Part shown: positions 1-10,405 of the stretch, one piece after another
Layout: every line of letters starts with the position of its first letter
How positions within the stretch are numbered: the first letter of the stretch is position 1
Assembly: GCF_910594005.1 (NCBI RefSeq)
Contig: NC_057843.1
Coordinates: 34,941,001 to 35,005,000 of the forward strand
Direction of reading: 5' to 3'
Source: Cervus elaphus
Lineage: Eukaryota; Chordata; Mammalia; Artiodactyla; Cervidae
Length of the DNA: 64,000 nt
Notes under the pieces: generated by a model
The model's database searches: none
What the model was told of the DNA's origin: nothing
The model's input: the letters and a program-made list of their open reading frames with translations, nothing else
Position numbers and translations under genes: made by a program

Positions 1-264
1 TGATTATGATTTCCTTGTGCTGTATAATATATCTTTGTTGCTTACCTGTTTTATACATAGTAATTTATATCTGTTTATCCTATGCCCCTATCTTGCCCCT
101 CTCCTCACGGGTAATCACTGGTTTGTTTTCTATATTTGTGATTCTGTTTTGCATATATATTCTTTTGCTTTATTTTCTATATTCTAGGTATAAGTGATAA
201 CACACAGTACTTATTTTTCTCTAGATACATTCATGGTGCTGAAAATGGCAGAATTTCATTCTTG

Positions 265-481
265 TTTTTTTTTTTTTTAACATTTAAATAGAATGCTTTA
301 TTGACTTTAGGTTAGTTGGGAACAATTACCTACATTTATGCTTTATGGTATTTCATCTCATTGGAAAAAAAGATAAATGTTACATTAGAGACTTTTCACT
401 TTCATGTATTTGCTGCTCTGGGTTGACAAAATGTTCAGTTCTTTCCTGCAATATGGGAAAAATATGGAACGCTTCACGAAT
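265..481 (-). pseudogene. Chimeric retrocopy: U6 snRNA 3' end fused to an mRNA 3' end
   Basis: On the minus strand the insert begins (481 down to 458) with the last 24 nucleotides of U6 snRNA, ending GAAGCGTTCCATATTTTT. It continues without a gap into about 180 nt of an unrelated transcript (457-279) with an AATAAA signal (302-294 region) and a poly(A) tail (poly-T, 265-278 on plus). The junction falls exactly at the U6 3' terminus. Established knowledge: L1 reverse transcriptase can switch from an mRNA template to U6 RNA during target-primed insertion, giving U6-mRNA or U6-L1 chimeras. The surrounding L1 resumes at 482 (CTGAGTAATATTCC). I see no clear target-site duplication. The mRNA donor is not recognised; its last 25 or so codons stay open in one frame before a stop, so it may include some coding sequence. 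The piece is far too short to be functional U6. Confidence 0.8.
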
Positions 482-616
482 CTGAGTAATATTCCTCTGT
501 GTGTTTGTGTATCTTCTTTGTCCATTGTCTATTGGCGGACATTTGGGTTGCTTCCATATCTTGATTATTATAAATAGTGTTACTGTGAATATTGGGGTAC
601 ATATATAGTTTCAAAT

Positions 617-851
617 TGTTGTTGATTTGTCACTCAATCATGTCCGACTCTTTGTTACCCCATGGACTGCAGCAAGCCAGGCTTCCCTGTCCTCCACTAT
701 CTCCTGGAATTTGCTCAAACTCATGTCTATTGAGTTGATGATGCCATCCAACCATCTCATCCTCTGTCTCCCCCTTCTCCTCCTGCCCTCAAACTTTCCC
801 AGCCTCAGGGTCTTTTCCAGCGAGTCAACTCTTTGCATCAGATGGCCAGAA
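617..851 (-). mobile_element. BovB LINE 3' fragment inserted in L1
   Basis: Minus-strand translation gives the BovB ORF C-terminus (GHLMQRVDSLEKTLRLGK, then RRRRGRQRMRWLDGI, then DREAWLAAVHGVTKSRT). The flanking L1 homology stops at about 616 and resumes at about 852, so this BovB copy, severely 5'-truncated, landed in the older L1. Confidence 0.85.
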
Positions 852-1559
852 TATCTCATTTTTTCTCAGATATATACCCAGGAGCACAATTGCTGGGTAA
901 TATGATAGTTCTATTTTTTGCTTTTTGAGGAAACTTCATACTGCTTTTAATAGTGGCTGTACCAGTTTATATCCCCAGTGTTATTGTAGATGGGTACCCA
1001 TATCCTAAGTAACTGGTATTTGTTACTTGTAAACATTTGATGATGGCCATTCTGACAGATATGAGGTAATGTCTCATTGTTATTTTAATTTGCATTTCTC
1101 TTATAATTAGCAATGTTGAGCATCTCTTCATGTTCCTGATCCATCTCTATGTCTTTGGAAAAATGTCTGTCCAGGTCTTCCGCCCTTATTTTGATTGTAT
1201 TTTCTTATACTGAGTTGTAGAGCTCTTAAATGTCTTGAATATTAACCTCTTGTTGCTCATGGTACCATTTGCAAATGTTTTCCCCTATTCCGGAGGTTGT
1301 GTTTTTGTTTGGTGGATAGTTTCCTTTGCTGTGCAAAAGCTTTTAAATTTAATTAGATCCCATTTGTATATTTTTCCTTTTGTTTCCTTTGCCTTAGGGG
1401 ACAAATCCAAAATACATTGCTACTATTTTATTAAAGAGTATTCTGCCTATGTTGATTCCCAGTCTGTACTATGCATTAGTGTTTGCTTTTCCTAGTGAGA
1501 CTTTACCTTTCTATAGATTTTTACTTATTTACCAATTAGAGAAGATCCTTTAACACTTC

Positions 1560-2230
1560 TTTGCAGGTAGATTTAATATTGATGAACTCTTAGATTTTGC
1601 TTTTCTGAGAAGTTCTTTATTTATCTTTCTATTTTAAAGTGATAATCTCACTGGGTAGAATGTTGTAGGTTGAAGATTTTTCCCTTTTAGCATTTTGAAT
1701 ATATCATGCCAGTCTCTTCTGGCCTGCAGAGTTTCTACAGGGAAATCAACTGATAGCCTTATGGGGGTCCCTTGTATGCGACTCTTTATTTTTCTCTTGC
1801 TGTCTTTAGAATTCTCTCTTTATCTTCTGCCATTTTAATTATGGTATGTCTTGATGTGGGTCTTTTTAGGTTCATATTGTTTGGTACCCTCTGTATTTCC
1901 AGTACCTGGATATCAATTATATTTCCTTCTTCGGGTTTGGAAATTTTTAGCCATAATGTCCTGTAATACATTTTCAGTGTCCTTCTCACTCCCTTCTTTC
2001 TAGGATCCCTATAAGGTAATGTTGGTATGCTTAATGTTATCCCAGTGGTCTCTTACATTGCTTTTGTTATTTTTATCCTCTTCTGACTTATTGAATTCCA
2101 TTGTTCTGTTTTCCAGATTTGGCTATTGAATTCTTCATTTCTGATTGAGTCTTATGTTTTCTAGTTCCTTGTTAAAATTCTCTCTGTATATGTCTTTTCC
2201 CCCCATAATTTAGTTAACATTTTTTATTAC
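1560..2230 (-). mobile_element. L1 (or HAL1-type) ORF1 remnant
   Basis: The minus frame at 1989-1786 reads EEGNIIDIQVLEIQRVP, then RPTSRHTIIKMAEDKERILK and TAREK. This is the RNA-binding and C-terminal part of L1 ORF1p, including the conserved 'RH.IIK...KE.IL..AREK' block. Downstream on the minus strand (about 1780-1600) degenerate sequence matches the rest of the ORF1 C-terminal domain. It follows directly on ORF2-end sequence with no endonuclease or reverse transcriptase region between, so this may be a HAL1-like half-L1 or an internally deleted L1. Stops and frameshifts make it a fossil. Confidence 0.7.
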
Positions 2231-2399
2231 CAATGCTTTGAATTCTTTATCTCATAATTATTTATTTCTGCATCATTTATTTTTCAGACTTTTTTTCCTA
2301 TTGCTCTTGCAATTGAGAGCAGTTCCTCTGCCTGTTCATTTTGCATACCTTTCTCCACCTCTATGAACTTAGGTCTTGGTTACCTATTTTGGTACTGAT

Positions 2400-3660
2400 G
2401 AGGTGTTCTCATGTGTGAGCAGACTCCTTTGGAGGGAGAGCTGGATTTGACGTGGACACAAGTCATATGTTTCCTCGCGGTGTATTGGCAGCTACCAGTT
2501 TGGTAAGGGGTGAGGCTGGAGCTGGACCCTGGTGTGAGGCAGGACTTCCCTGCCGCTCAGTGGCCATCATCGCCCTCTTAGGGTTAGGGTCCGGCCCAGA
2601 CTGCTGGCTCAGAAGCCCTTAGTGTTGGGGCTGAGTTGGCTCTGTTCCCTGTAATTGTGTGTTTTCCCTTTCCTGCTACCTCATAGACAGGGAGTGCTGA
2701 AAGACACGGGGCGTGTGCGGGCTCTCAGCTCGCGCCGGCAGCAGACAGAGGCCCGAGCGTCATCCAGTGGGCTTCCCGGCGGGCCCGTGCTGCTCCGCGT
2801 GCTCTGTTCGTCCACAGCCTCGGGTGCCCGTCGCCTTTTGTGCCTTCCAGCCAGGCACTTCCCCTGGCCTCTGCCATCCCTGCCTTGCTGTGGATCCATT
2901 CTGCAGGACAGGAGGGGTCCACTGGACTCTCCTCGTTTACTGGTGGCTGAGCTGTGGTGGAGTGGCCGGCAGCAGAGGGCTGGTTTGCTTCTAGGTGTGG
3001 CTTGAATCTGACCACCTCCTCCCCTACATCAACTTCAGACTCTGCCCTGGGATGAGGTCCTATCTGCATCACCCAGTGGAATCTCCTCCATGGTCATGGC
3101 TCCTAAATCCTGTGCCGCACCGATGTTCATAAGTGAAACTGGAGTTTTCAGCTGCATCAGACTGGGCTGCGCTGAATTGGTGGTGAAATCCTGGGAGTCA
3201 GTAGGGCAGACCTCTGTCCACCCTGCCTCAGGGGCAAGGCTGTGCTTGTGACGACACATGAGCGGAACCCAGGCTTCCCACAAGCAGATGTTAATACCAG
3301 TGGTCTTCCAATCTGACAGTGGGGCTTGACTACCCGCATAAGACCCCAGGACTGGGGTGCCCAGTCTGTGGCTGTCACTCCTCAGGACCCCTGGGCACAT
3401 GTCCACTCTTGTAAATTCCTTTTCCTCTGAGTCTCTTCCCAGAGCACAGGTCTCAACCCAGTCACTGTCTTTCCTGCCTACCTGATTACATGTGTGGAGT
3501 TTTTATAGCTGTTGTTGTATAGAAGTCCTTCTGCCAGTTTCCAGTTTGTTTTCAGTGAGAGCTGGTCCATGTGTAGATGTATGTTTCTTATGTTCACAAG
3601 GGACGTGAGCTCCACGTCCTTTTATTCTCCCATCTTGATCGGTCTTCTTTCTCCTATAAT
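2400..3660 (-). mobile_element. GC-rich segment, probable L1 5' region
   Basis: The segment lies where the 5' UTR of a minus-strand L1 would be, just beyond ORF1. It is clearly richer in G+C than its surroundings. Its far end holds a CTCCCATCTTGATCGGTC motif, like the 'GCCATCTTG' start of many L1 5' UTRs read in reverse. Several overlapping open frames of 70-123 codons occur on both strands at 2655-3406. They show no recognisable domain and look like a by-product of high G+C. The assignment rests mainly on position and is less certain than the ORF1 and ORF2 calls. Confidence 0.45.
2706..2836. other. CpG-dense patch
   Basis: I count about 17 CpG dinucleotides in 130 bases here, at roughly two-thirds G+C, in a window that is otherwise strongly CpG-depleted. 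It sits within the presumed L1 5' region, which in L1s acts as the promoter. Too short to be a classical CpG island. Confidence 0.6.
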
Positions 3661-3840
3661 TTGATTGGCCTCTCCACTCATAGTCATTACAAAAAGTAAC
3701 AATGTCAGGTGGAACATAGCTTTATGAAAAGAGTCATACAAAGAAATGTCATTGATAGTGAAAAAACAGAATGTTAAAATTTTATCAGTGACAGTATACT
3801 TCACTAGATTATTCTTTATCTAACCACTAGTGTGGTTGCC

Positions 3841-4105
3841 TTTTTTTTTTTTTTTTGGCCTTTTAATTATAATATTCGGCCTTGACACAATCCTATCCCA
3901 ATTTTGAACCAGTCTGTTGTTCCATGTTTGTTTCTAACTGTTGCTTCTTGACCTGCATACAGGTTTCTCAGGAGGCAGGTAAAGTGGTCTGGTATTCCCA
4001 TCTCTTTAAGAATTTTCCTGTTTGTTGTGATCCACACAGTCAAAGGCTTTAGTGTAGTCAATAAAGCAGAAGTAAATATTTTTCTGAATAATTGCATTAC
4101 CTAAC
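3841..4105 (-). mobile_element. BovB reverse-transcriptase fragment ending in an oligo-T tract
   Basis: The minus frame (4097-3867) reads LTTLKPLTVWITTNRK, then KEMGIPDHFTCLLRNLYAG, then ATVRNKHGTTDWFKIG, which is the central BovB reverse transcriptase. Homology is lost just after 'GTCAAGGC' and the piece ends in 16 T (plus strand 3841-3856). It therefore looks like an RNA copy with a tail at an internal BovB position rather than at the normal BovB 3' end. No clear target-site duplication was found. Confidence 0.7.
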
Positions 4106-4565
4106 ATTTATTGGGCATTATTCTGTGTCTCTTTCATTAATTAATCTGTGGATAGATCATCCAAAAGGACATCAAATGAAATAGATCTTATTCATTATCA
4201 TTTTGTTATCATCCTCGCCTGTAAAATTAATTATATTGCTTTCTTATCAATTAAAAGACAGCACAGAACTCATAATGAGGTTAGAAGATGGTATCTTTTT
4301 GCAAAGAGTATATAGTTACTTGGAATAAGTAGAACGTTCAGTTGACTTAGGTTTTAAAATTAAAAATTATTTCTACTATTAATTCTTGATGCAGTTTGTA
4401 GAATTACCTTTGTGGATTAAGTAGATGATTGGAAAATGGGCCTGTTTAATGTACTTCCCAAAGCATACGTATTGATTATGTATTGAATAATAAAATAATT
4501 AGAGCCTGCTAAACTTTAAATGTATAGACATCCCGTAATATTGCATATATGTAGTTACATATCTG
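4106..4565. other. Intronic, AT-rich, no feature seen
   Basis: AT-rich non-coding sequence with no recognisable repeat or open frame; read as upstream PTPRD intron. Confidence 0.5.
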
Positions 4566-5905
4566 TTCAGTTTGGTTGCTCAGTTGTGTCTGACTGTTTG
4601 AGATCCCATGGATACAGCATGCCAGGCCTCCCTGTCCATCACCAACTCCCGGAGCTTGCTCAAACTCATGTCCATCAAGTCAGTGATGCCATCCAATCAT
4701 TTCATCCTCTGTCGTCCTCTTCTCCTGTTCTTTAAGCTTTCCCAGCATCAGGGTCTTTTCTAATGAGTCTGTTCTTCTCATCAGGTGGCCAGAGTATTGG
4801 AGCTTCAGCATCAGTCCTTCCAATGAATATTCAGGACTGATTTCCTTTAAGATTGACTAGTTTGATTTCCTTGCAGTCTAAAGGACTCTCAAGAGTCTTC
4901 TCCAGTACCACAGTTCAAAAGCATCAATTCTTTGGCATTCAGCTTTCTTCATTGTCCAACTCTCAGATCCATACATGACTATTGGAAAAACCATAGCTTT
5001 GACAATACAGACCTTTGTTGGCAAAGTAATGTCTCTGCTTTTTAATGCACTGTCTAGTTTTGTCATAGCTCTTCTTCCAAGGAGCAAGTGTCTTTTAATT
5101 TTATGACTGCAGTCACCATCTGCAGTGATTTTGGAGCCCAAGAAAATAAAGTCTGCCACTGTTTCCATTATTTCCCCATCTATTTGCCATGAAGTGATGT
5201 GACCGGATGCCATGATCTTCATTTTTTGGATGTTGATTTTTAAGCCAGCTTTTTCAGTCTCCTCTTTCACTTTCATCAAGAGGTTCTTTATTTCCTCATT
5301 ACTTTCTGCCATAATGGAAGTGTCTCTGCATATCTGAGGATATTGATGTTTCTCCCAATAATCTTGATTCCAGCTTGTGCTTCATCCAGCCTGGCATTTC
5401 TCATGATGGATTTTGCATATAATTTAAACATGCAGGGTGACAATATACAGCCTCGATGTACTCCTTTCCCAATTTTGAACCAGTCTGTTGTTCCATGTCT
5501 AGTTCTAACTCTTGCTTCTTGACTTTCATACAGATTTCTCAGGAGGCAGGTCAGGTGGTCTGGTATTCCCATCTCTCTAAGGATTTTTCGCAGTTTATTG
5601 TGGTCCACACAAGCAAAGGCTTTAGTGTAGTCAATGAAGCAGAGTAGATGTTTTTCTGTAATTCTCTTGCTTATTCTGTGATCCAACGGATGTTGGCAAA
5701 ATTTGATCTCTGTTTCCTCTGTCTTTTCTAAATCTCTCTTGAACACTGGAAGTTCTTGGTTCAGGTACTGTTGAAGCCTAGCTTGGAGAATTTTGAGCAC
5801 TACTGGACTTGTGTGTGAGATGAGTGCAATTGTGTGGTAGTTTGAACATTCTTTGGCATTGCCTTTCTTTGGGATTGGAATGAAAAGTGATCTTTTCCAG
5901 TTTTT
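4566..5905 (-). mobile_element. BovB LINE, 5'-truncated (about 1.3 kb)
   Basis: Reverse-strand BovB from its 3' end (4566, GCTCAGTTGTGTCTGACTG) up into the reverse transcriptase domain. Two broken frames are seen. Frame 5944-5288 holds the fingers and palm: WKRSLFIPIPKKGNAKECSN, DYTKAFACVDHNKLRKIL, and HRGCILSPCMFKLY. Frame 5312-4878 holds the C-terminal part: LKINIQKMKIMASGHITSW, IFLGSKITADGDCSH, and MYGSESWTMKKAE. The catalytic YADD is damaged: it reads YAE followed by a frameshift near 5335, so the copy is dead. Confidence 0.9.
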
Positions 5906-6238
5906 ATGATGTGTAATTATGATAATTTTTAAAGAGTCAGACATTCACTATAAAACATGTATATTAGCATTCACCATAAAGTGAATACTTTACATTTAAC
6001 CCTAGATTATAGGATTACATACTTTAGTTTTTTATTTTTATTTTACAAAAGTATAGATCTATTTTTTTTTTAAACCAAAACAGTAGTGAGATTTTATGTT
6101 ACTGCCTTAGATAAAGTTTTCTAAAAAGACTTAGTGCGATGTTCAGCTTTGGTATCCTCGGAACCAAATTTACAGAAGAATTCATTTTGTACTTATCTGG
6201 CTTTTGAATTTTTAACCAATAAATGTTTAACTGTGGTT
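5906..6238. other. Intronic, AT-rich
   Basis: AT-rich sequence with an oligo-T run at 6062-6071. A weak minus-strand open frame (6296-6099) has no recognisable domain and overlaps the neighbouring LTR. Confidence 0.4.
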
Positions 6239-6605
6239 TGGTCCATTTTCTAGGGCTACCACAGACAAAGTTCCACATACCAGGTGTCTTAAACAATAGA
6301 AATTAATTGTCTCAATGATCTGGAGGCTAGAAGTCCAAAGTGTCAGTAGAGCTGGTTCCTTCTGTGGGCTGTGAGGCAGGATCTGCCCCAGGCCTCTCTC
6401 TTCTCAGCTGGGAGCTGGTTATCTCTCTGTCTGCACATTGTCTTCCCTCTAAGTGTATCTGTGTCCACATTTCCTCTTCTTATAAGGATGCCAGTTATGT
6501 TGAATTAGAACTCACCTGATGACTTCTGTAAAGGCGCCATCTACAAATTAGGTCACATTCTGAAATTCCAGAGATTAGGATTTAATGTTATAAATCTTTG
6601 CCAGA
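6239..6605 (-). mobile_element. MaLR-type solitary LTR remnant (MLT1/MST-like)
   Basis: Reads on plus as the reverse of a mammalian MaLR LTR: GGGCTACCACAGACAAAG, then CTTAAACAATAGAAATTAAT, then CTGGAGGCTAGAAGTCCAA, and CTTCTTATAAGGATGCCAG towards the other end. It is an old, heavily diverged solitary LTR with no internal retroviral genes. The subfamily is not certain. Confidence 0.7.
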
Positions 6606-8156
6606 ACATACTTCAACCCAGAGAAGCCATTTTGAAGTACTGTTTTTTTTTTTTTCTTTTTTTGTCTTCAACCATGGCTTTGCAGGTTATGTAAGAGTCA
6701 TAGTCAGAAACTTGCTAGCCCTGAGCTTTGGGACCGGACAGTGGTTACTCCTCTGAACTTGTTGTTTCATCTGTCCCTGAAGATAAATCCTATTTTGAGG
6801 AGTTTTTGTAAAATGGCTGTAAAAGGAACTGCTCTCTCTTCTAATTAATCTTGAAATTTAGCCTCTGCTTCACATCAACTCTAGGTATTAGGGAGGTTAT
6901 TTTTCCTGAATCTCATTGTCCTCATCTTTAAAAGAGGAAGAAGAATGTTTGTCTTGCAGAGTATGTTAAATGAGCCACACAAGTATTAGGTGTTAAGTCA
7001 CAAATTCTCTTCAAAAAAATGTTTTATAAATGGTAAGGTATGAAAGCATTTACTCTTTTGTTCCTTGTATCTAACATCTCCAAATTTATGGGCCATTCAT
7101 TTTAGCATTACTCCAGACTATTTTATTTTTCTTTATAATATGGGGAGGCTTTGAATCTATAGGGCCACAAACATAGAGCTTTTTTTTTTTTTTAAAAAAT
7201 AATACGACATTAAATACTTTGGCCTAATTTGTGTATCACATACAGTGTCAGCTCTACTAAGCCTGAGTTCACAAGAAAATTCAGTGCTAATCATCTAAGG
7301 CATTTATTGTGTATAATGAGTTAACTTCTGGCCTGTGCATCTAGAATGGTACCAGCATTATAATATCCTTGGGAGAACTGAAAAAGAATCATTCAGATTA
7401 TACTCTGTAGGGCCTAATTACCTCATGGAACCACAGATGAGTTAGGCTGGCTAAACTTTGTTTTGTTTTTTAATGACAATGGACAGAAGCTTTTTTCCTT
7501 CCAATCCTTCCTGCATCCCTGATTTTAATATGCTTTTGTTGCTCACTGATTTTGATGAGGTAGGGAGGAGGCAGTCATTATTTCATTTCACACAGATGGA
7601 AGTCGAAGCATGGAGATGTCAGGGATTGTCTCCAGAGCCTTCTTGAAATAAGATCATGACAAAGTGAGGAAAGTAACAGCCGCTCAGCCTAAGCACTCGA
7701 CTGCTTCTGTGGGATCAAGATCTCAAACTGTAAAATGGATATCATGTGTTTTATATGGATATTGTTCCCAAGGAAATCAGAAACGTGTAATATCATTTAG
7801 GACAAAATTGAGATTATATTATCATGGCAGTGGGTTACTTGTATAAGTAGTTTGTGAATACAGTGTATTATGATTTATTATTACCTCGTTCACTAACATC
7901 CACAAGGCAGTCTTTGCTGTCAGCAGAGTCCTTCTTCCTTTAAAGACATTTGAGGTTTATATGTGCACTTTGAGGGCTGATAACTCCAACTTTATCTCTA
8001 CTTTTTCTGCTCATGGTTGAGGTTTACTGCCCTGCAGGATCAACTCAGCTTGCCTTAAAGGCCTACCACAAACTGGCTTTACCCATATGTCCAAAACTAT
8101 ACAATGGCCAATTTATTGGTTCCTGAAAATATTTTGACTATATCAACCTCTGAATA
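6606..8156. other. Intronic, no gene seen
   Basis: Mostly unique-looking sequence with oligo-T runs near 6642 and 7180. Short open frames at 7458-7646 and 7664-7846 have no recognisable content and no splice-like context. Confidence 0.5.
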
Positions 8157-8600
8157 TTTTTCTTTTAATTGGAGGATAGTTGCTTTACAACTTTGTGTTA
8201 GCTTCTGCTGTACGGCAAAGTGAATCAGCTCTCTGTATACACATAGACCTCTTCCCAGATTTCCTTAGGTCACCACAGGGCGCTGAGCAGAATTCCCTGT
8301 GCTACACAGAAGCTTCTCATTGATTATCTATTTTATACATAGCAGTGTATATATGATATTCCATCTCCCCTTCTCCCCTTAGTATCTATGTTTGTTCTCT
8401 ACGTCTGTGTCTCTGTTTCTGCTTGGCAGATACGTTCATCGACACCATTTTTCTAGATTCCACTTATATGTGTTAATATATGATGTTTGCTTTTCTCTTT
8501 TTGACTTACTTCAGTCTATATGACAGTCTGTAGGTCCATCCAAGTCTCTGCAAACAGCACAGTTTTGTTGTTTTCTAGGCATATATGGATATTTATTATT
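8157..8600 (-). mobile_element. L1 3' UTR fragment (artiodactyl type)
   Basis: Reversed L1 3' end: AATTGGAGGATAGTTGCTTT, then GTACGGCAAAGTGAATCAGC, then CTGTGCTACACAGAAGCTTC, and GACAGTCTGTAGGTCCATCC. Non-coding, 5'-truncated and moderately diverged. Confidence 0.8.
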
Positions 8601-8950
8601 CAAACCATTTATTTGGTCGTTAACATAATATCATGCTCTTCTCATTTTCATATTCCTGTGTTTCCAAACACACAGCACATTTCTTAGAGGTGTTGCCCTT
8701 GTCTAATCTTTGTGTCTGACATGTATTAGCAGAATGTCATATACAAAGAGTTGATGTTGAATAAATATTTTTTACAGATTCTTCATTGAGTTCATTGTTA
8801 AACAAATTGACTTTATCATTAAGCAAGTTTCTTCCTATTACACAGAAGGAAAAGAAAGAATGTGCTCTGAAATCAGGTCATTAGTTGAGGATTATTACTT
8901 CCTTTTACCTGTTTATACATACATGCTTTTGGGAGGACCTACATACAGAG

Positions 8951-10216
8951 TAAAGAGATTTTTTTTTTTTTTTTTTATTAGTTGGAGGCTAATTACTTCA
9001 CAACATTTCAGTGGGTTTTGTCATACATTGATATGAATCAGCCATAGAGTTACACGTATTCCCCATCCCGATCCCCCCTCCCACCTCCCTCTCCACCCGA
9101 TTCCTCTGGGTCTTCCCAGTGCACCAGGCCCGAGCACTTGTCTCATGCATCCCACCTGAGCTGGTGATCTGTTTCACCATAGATAGTATACATGCTGTTC
9201 TTTTGAAACATCCCACCCTCACCTTCTCCCACAGAGTTCAAAAGTCTGTTCTGTATTTCTGTGTCTCTTTTTCTGTTTTGCATATAGGGTTATTGTTACC
9301 ATCTTTCTAAATTCCATATATATGTGTTAGTATGCTGTAATGTTCTTTATCTTTCTGGCTTACTTCACTCTGTATAAGGGGCTCCAGTTTCATCCATCTC
9401 ATTAGGACTGGTTCAAATGAATTCTTTTTGACGGCTGAGTAAAATTCCATGGTGTATATGTACCACAGCTTCCTTATCCATTCATCTGCTGATGGGCATC
9501 TAGGTTGCTTCCATGTCCTGGCTATTATAAACAGTGCTGCGATGAACATTGGGGTGCACGTGTCTCTTTCAGATCTGGTTTCCTCAGTGTGTATGCCCAG
9601 CAGTGGGATTGCTGGGTCATATGGCAGTTCTATTTCCAGTTTTTTAAGAAATCTCCACACTGTTTTCCATAGTGGCTGTACTAGTTTGCATTCCCACCAA
9701 CAGTGTAAGAGGGTTCCCTTTTCTCCACACCCTCTCCAGCATTTATTGCCTGTAGACTTTTGGATAGCAGCCATCCTGACTGGTGTGTAATGGTACCTCA
9801 TTGTGGTTTTGATTTGCATTTCTCTAATAATGAGTGATGTTGAGCATCTTTTCATGTGTTTGTTAGCCATCTGTATGTCTTCTTTGGAGAAATGTCTGTT
9901 TAGTTCTTTGGCCCATTTTTTGATTGGGTCATTTATTTTTCTGGAATTGAGCTGCAGGAGTTGCTTGTATATTTTTGAGATTAATCCTTTGTCTGTTTCT
10001 TCATTTGCTATTATTTTCTCCCAATCTGAGGGCTGTCTTTTCACCTTGCTTATAGTTTCCTTTGTAGTGCAAAAGCTTTTAAGTTTCATTAGGTCCCATT
10101 TGTTTAGTTTTGCTTTTATTTCCAATATTCTGGGAGGTGGGTCATAGAGGATCTTGCTGTGATTTATGTCGGAGAGTGTTTTGCCTATGTTCTCCTCTAG
10201 GAGTTTTTAAAGAGAT
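8951..10216 (-). mobile_element. Young 5'-truncated L1 insertion with target-site duplication
   Basis: Minus-strand L1 of about 1.25 kb. The poly(A) tail is read as poly-T at about 8960-8976. It is followed by the ruminant L1 3' UTR (TAGTTGGAGGCTAATTACTT; CATACATTGATATGAATCAG) and then ORF2. The insert is bounded by a 9-bp direct repeat TAAAGAGAT at 8951-8959 and 10208-10216, the expected target-site duplication. The ORF2 part is uninterrupted, so this is one of the younger insertions in the window. It lies antisense to PTPRD. Confidence 0.9.
9307..10207 (-). pseudogene. L1 ORF2p C-terminal fragment, open frame
   Basis: Open minus-strand frame of at least 272 codons, reaching back towards the truncation point. 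It carries the C-terminal segment of L1 ORF2p: a DLMKLKSFC region, a KRQPSDWEKIIAN block, and the C-terminal cysteine motif CWRGCGEKGTLLHCWWEC (C-x3-C-x7-H-x4-C). It then has the typical PYDPAIPLLGI and KLWYIYTMEFYSAVKK stretches, and a stop at 9307. The endonuclease and reverse transcriptase domains are missing because of the 5' truncation, so it cannot act on its own. The lack of stops or frameshifts over about 900 bases argues for recent insertion. Confidence 0.9.
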
Positions 10217-10405
10217 GTTTGCACAGCAATTTCAGAGTGTTGTGGTGGTCTCTGCCATACATCAACATGAATCACATATATATGTATGTATGTATACATA
10301 TCTCCTTCCTCTTGGGCCTCCCTCTTTTAATAAGCGTACAACTCCGCGTCCATGATTAATTGCTCAGTCGTGTCTGATTCCCTGCGACTCCAGGGACTAG
10401 GGCTT
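10217..10405 (-). mobile_element. L1 3' UTR fragment followed by a BovA-like scrap
   Basis: 10222-10335 again resembles the L1 3' UTR in reverse (CCATACATCAACATGAATCA), disturbed by a TATG-rich simple stretch (10275-10302). 10358-10405 has TTGCTCAGTCGTGTCTGATT, the 3' end of BovA/BovB in reverse. Both are short and diverged. Confidence 0.6.

Larger units (their letters stand above)
1..1500 (-). mobile_element. L1 remnant: 3' UTR and C-terminal ORF2 region
   Basis: Read on the minus strand, this carries old ruminant or mammalian L1 3' UTR (about 1-240) and the end of ORF2 (about 482-1500). The plus strand shows the standard reversed ORF2 phrases: GTAATATTCC, then GGACATTTGGGTTGCTTCC, then ACCCAGGAGCACAATTGCTGG, and later the CCTTTGCTGTGCAAAAGCTTTTAA stretch near 1324. 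The frame is broken throughout, so it is inactive. It is interrupted by two younger insertions, one at 265-481 and one at 617-851. It abuts ORF1-like sequence at about 1500-1560 instead of running on into the reverse transcriptase part. Confidence 0.8.

Noticed and set aside
2655..3406. Several overlapping 70-123-codon open frames on both strands
   Set aside because: They share one GC-rich block, have no recognisable domain, and disagree in frame and strand; most simply explained by base composition in an L1 5' region.
4878..5944. Reverse-transcriptase-like proteins as possible host or viral genes
   Set aside because: They are BovB LINE fragments with frameshifts, a damaged YADD motif and the BovB 3' end attached.
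6239..6605. Possible complete endogenous retrovirus around the LTR
   Set aside because: Only a solitary, diverged MaLR LTR is present; no internal retroviral genes lie within several kb.
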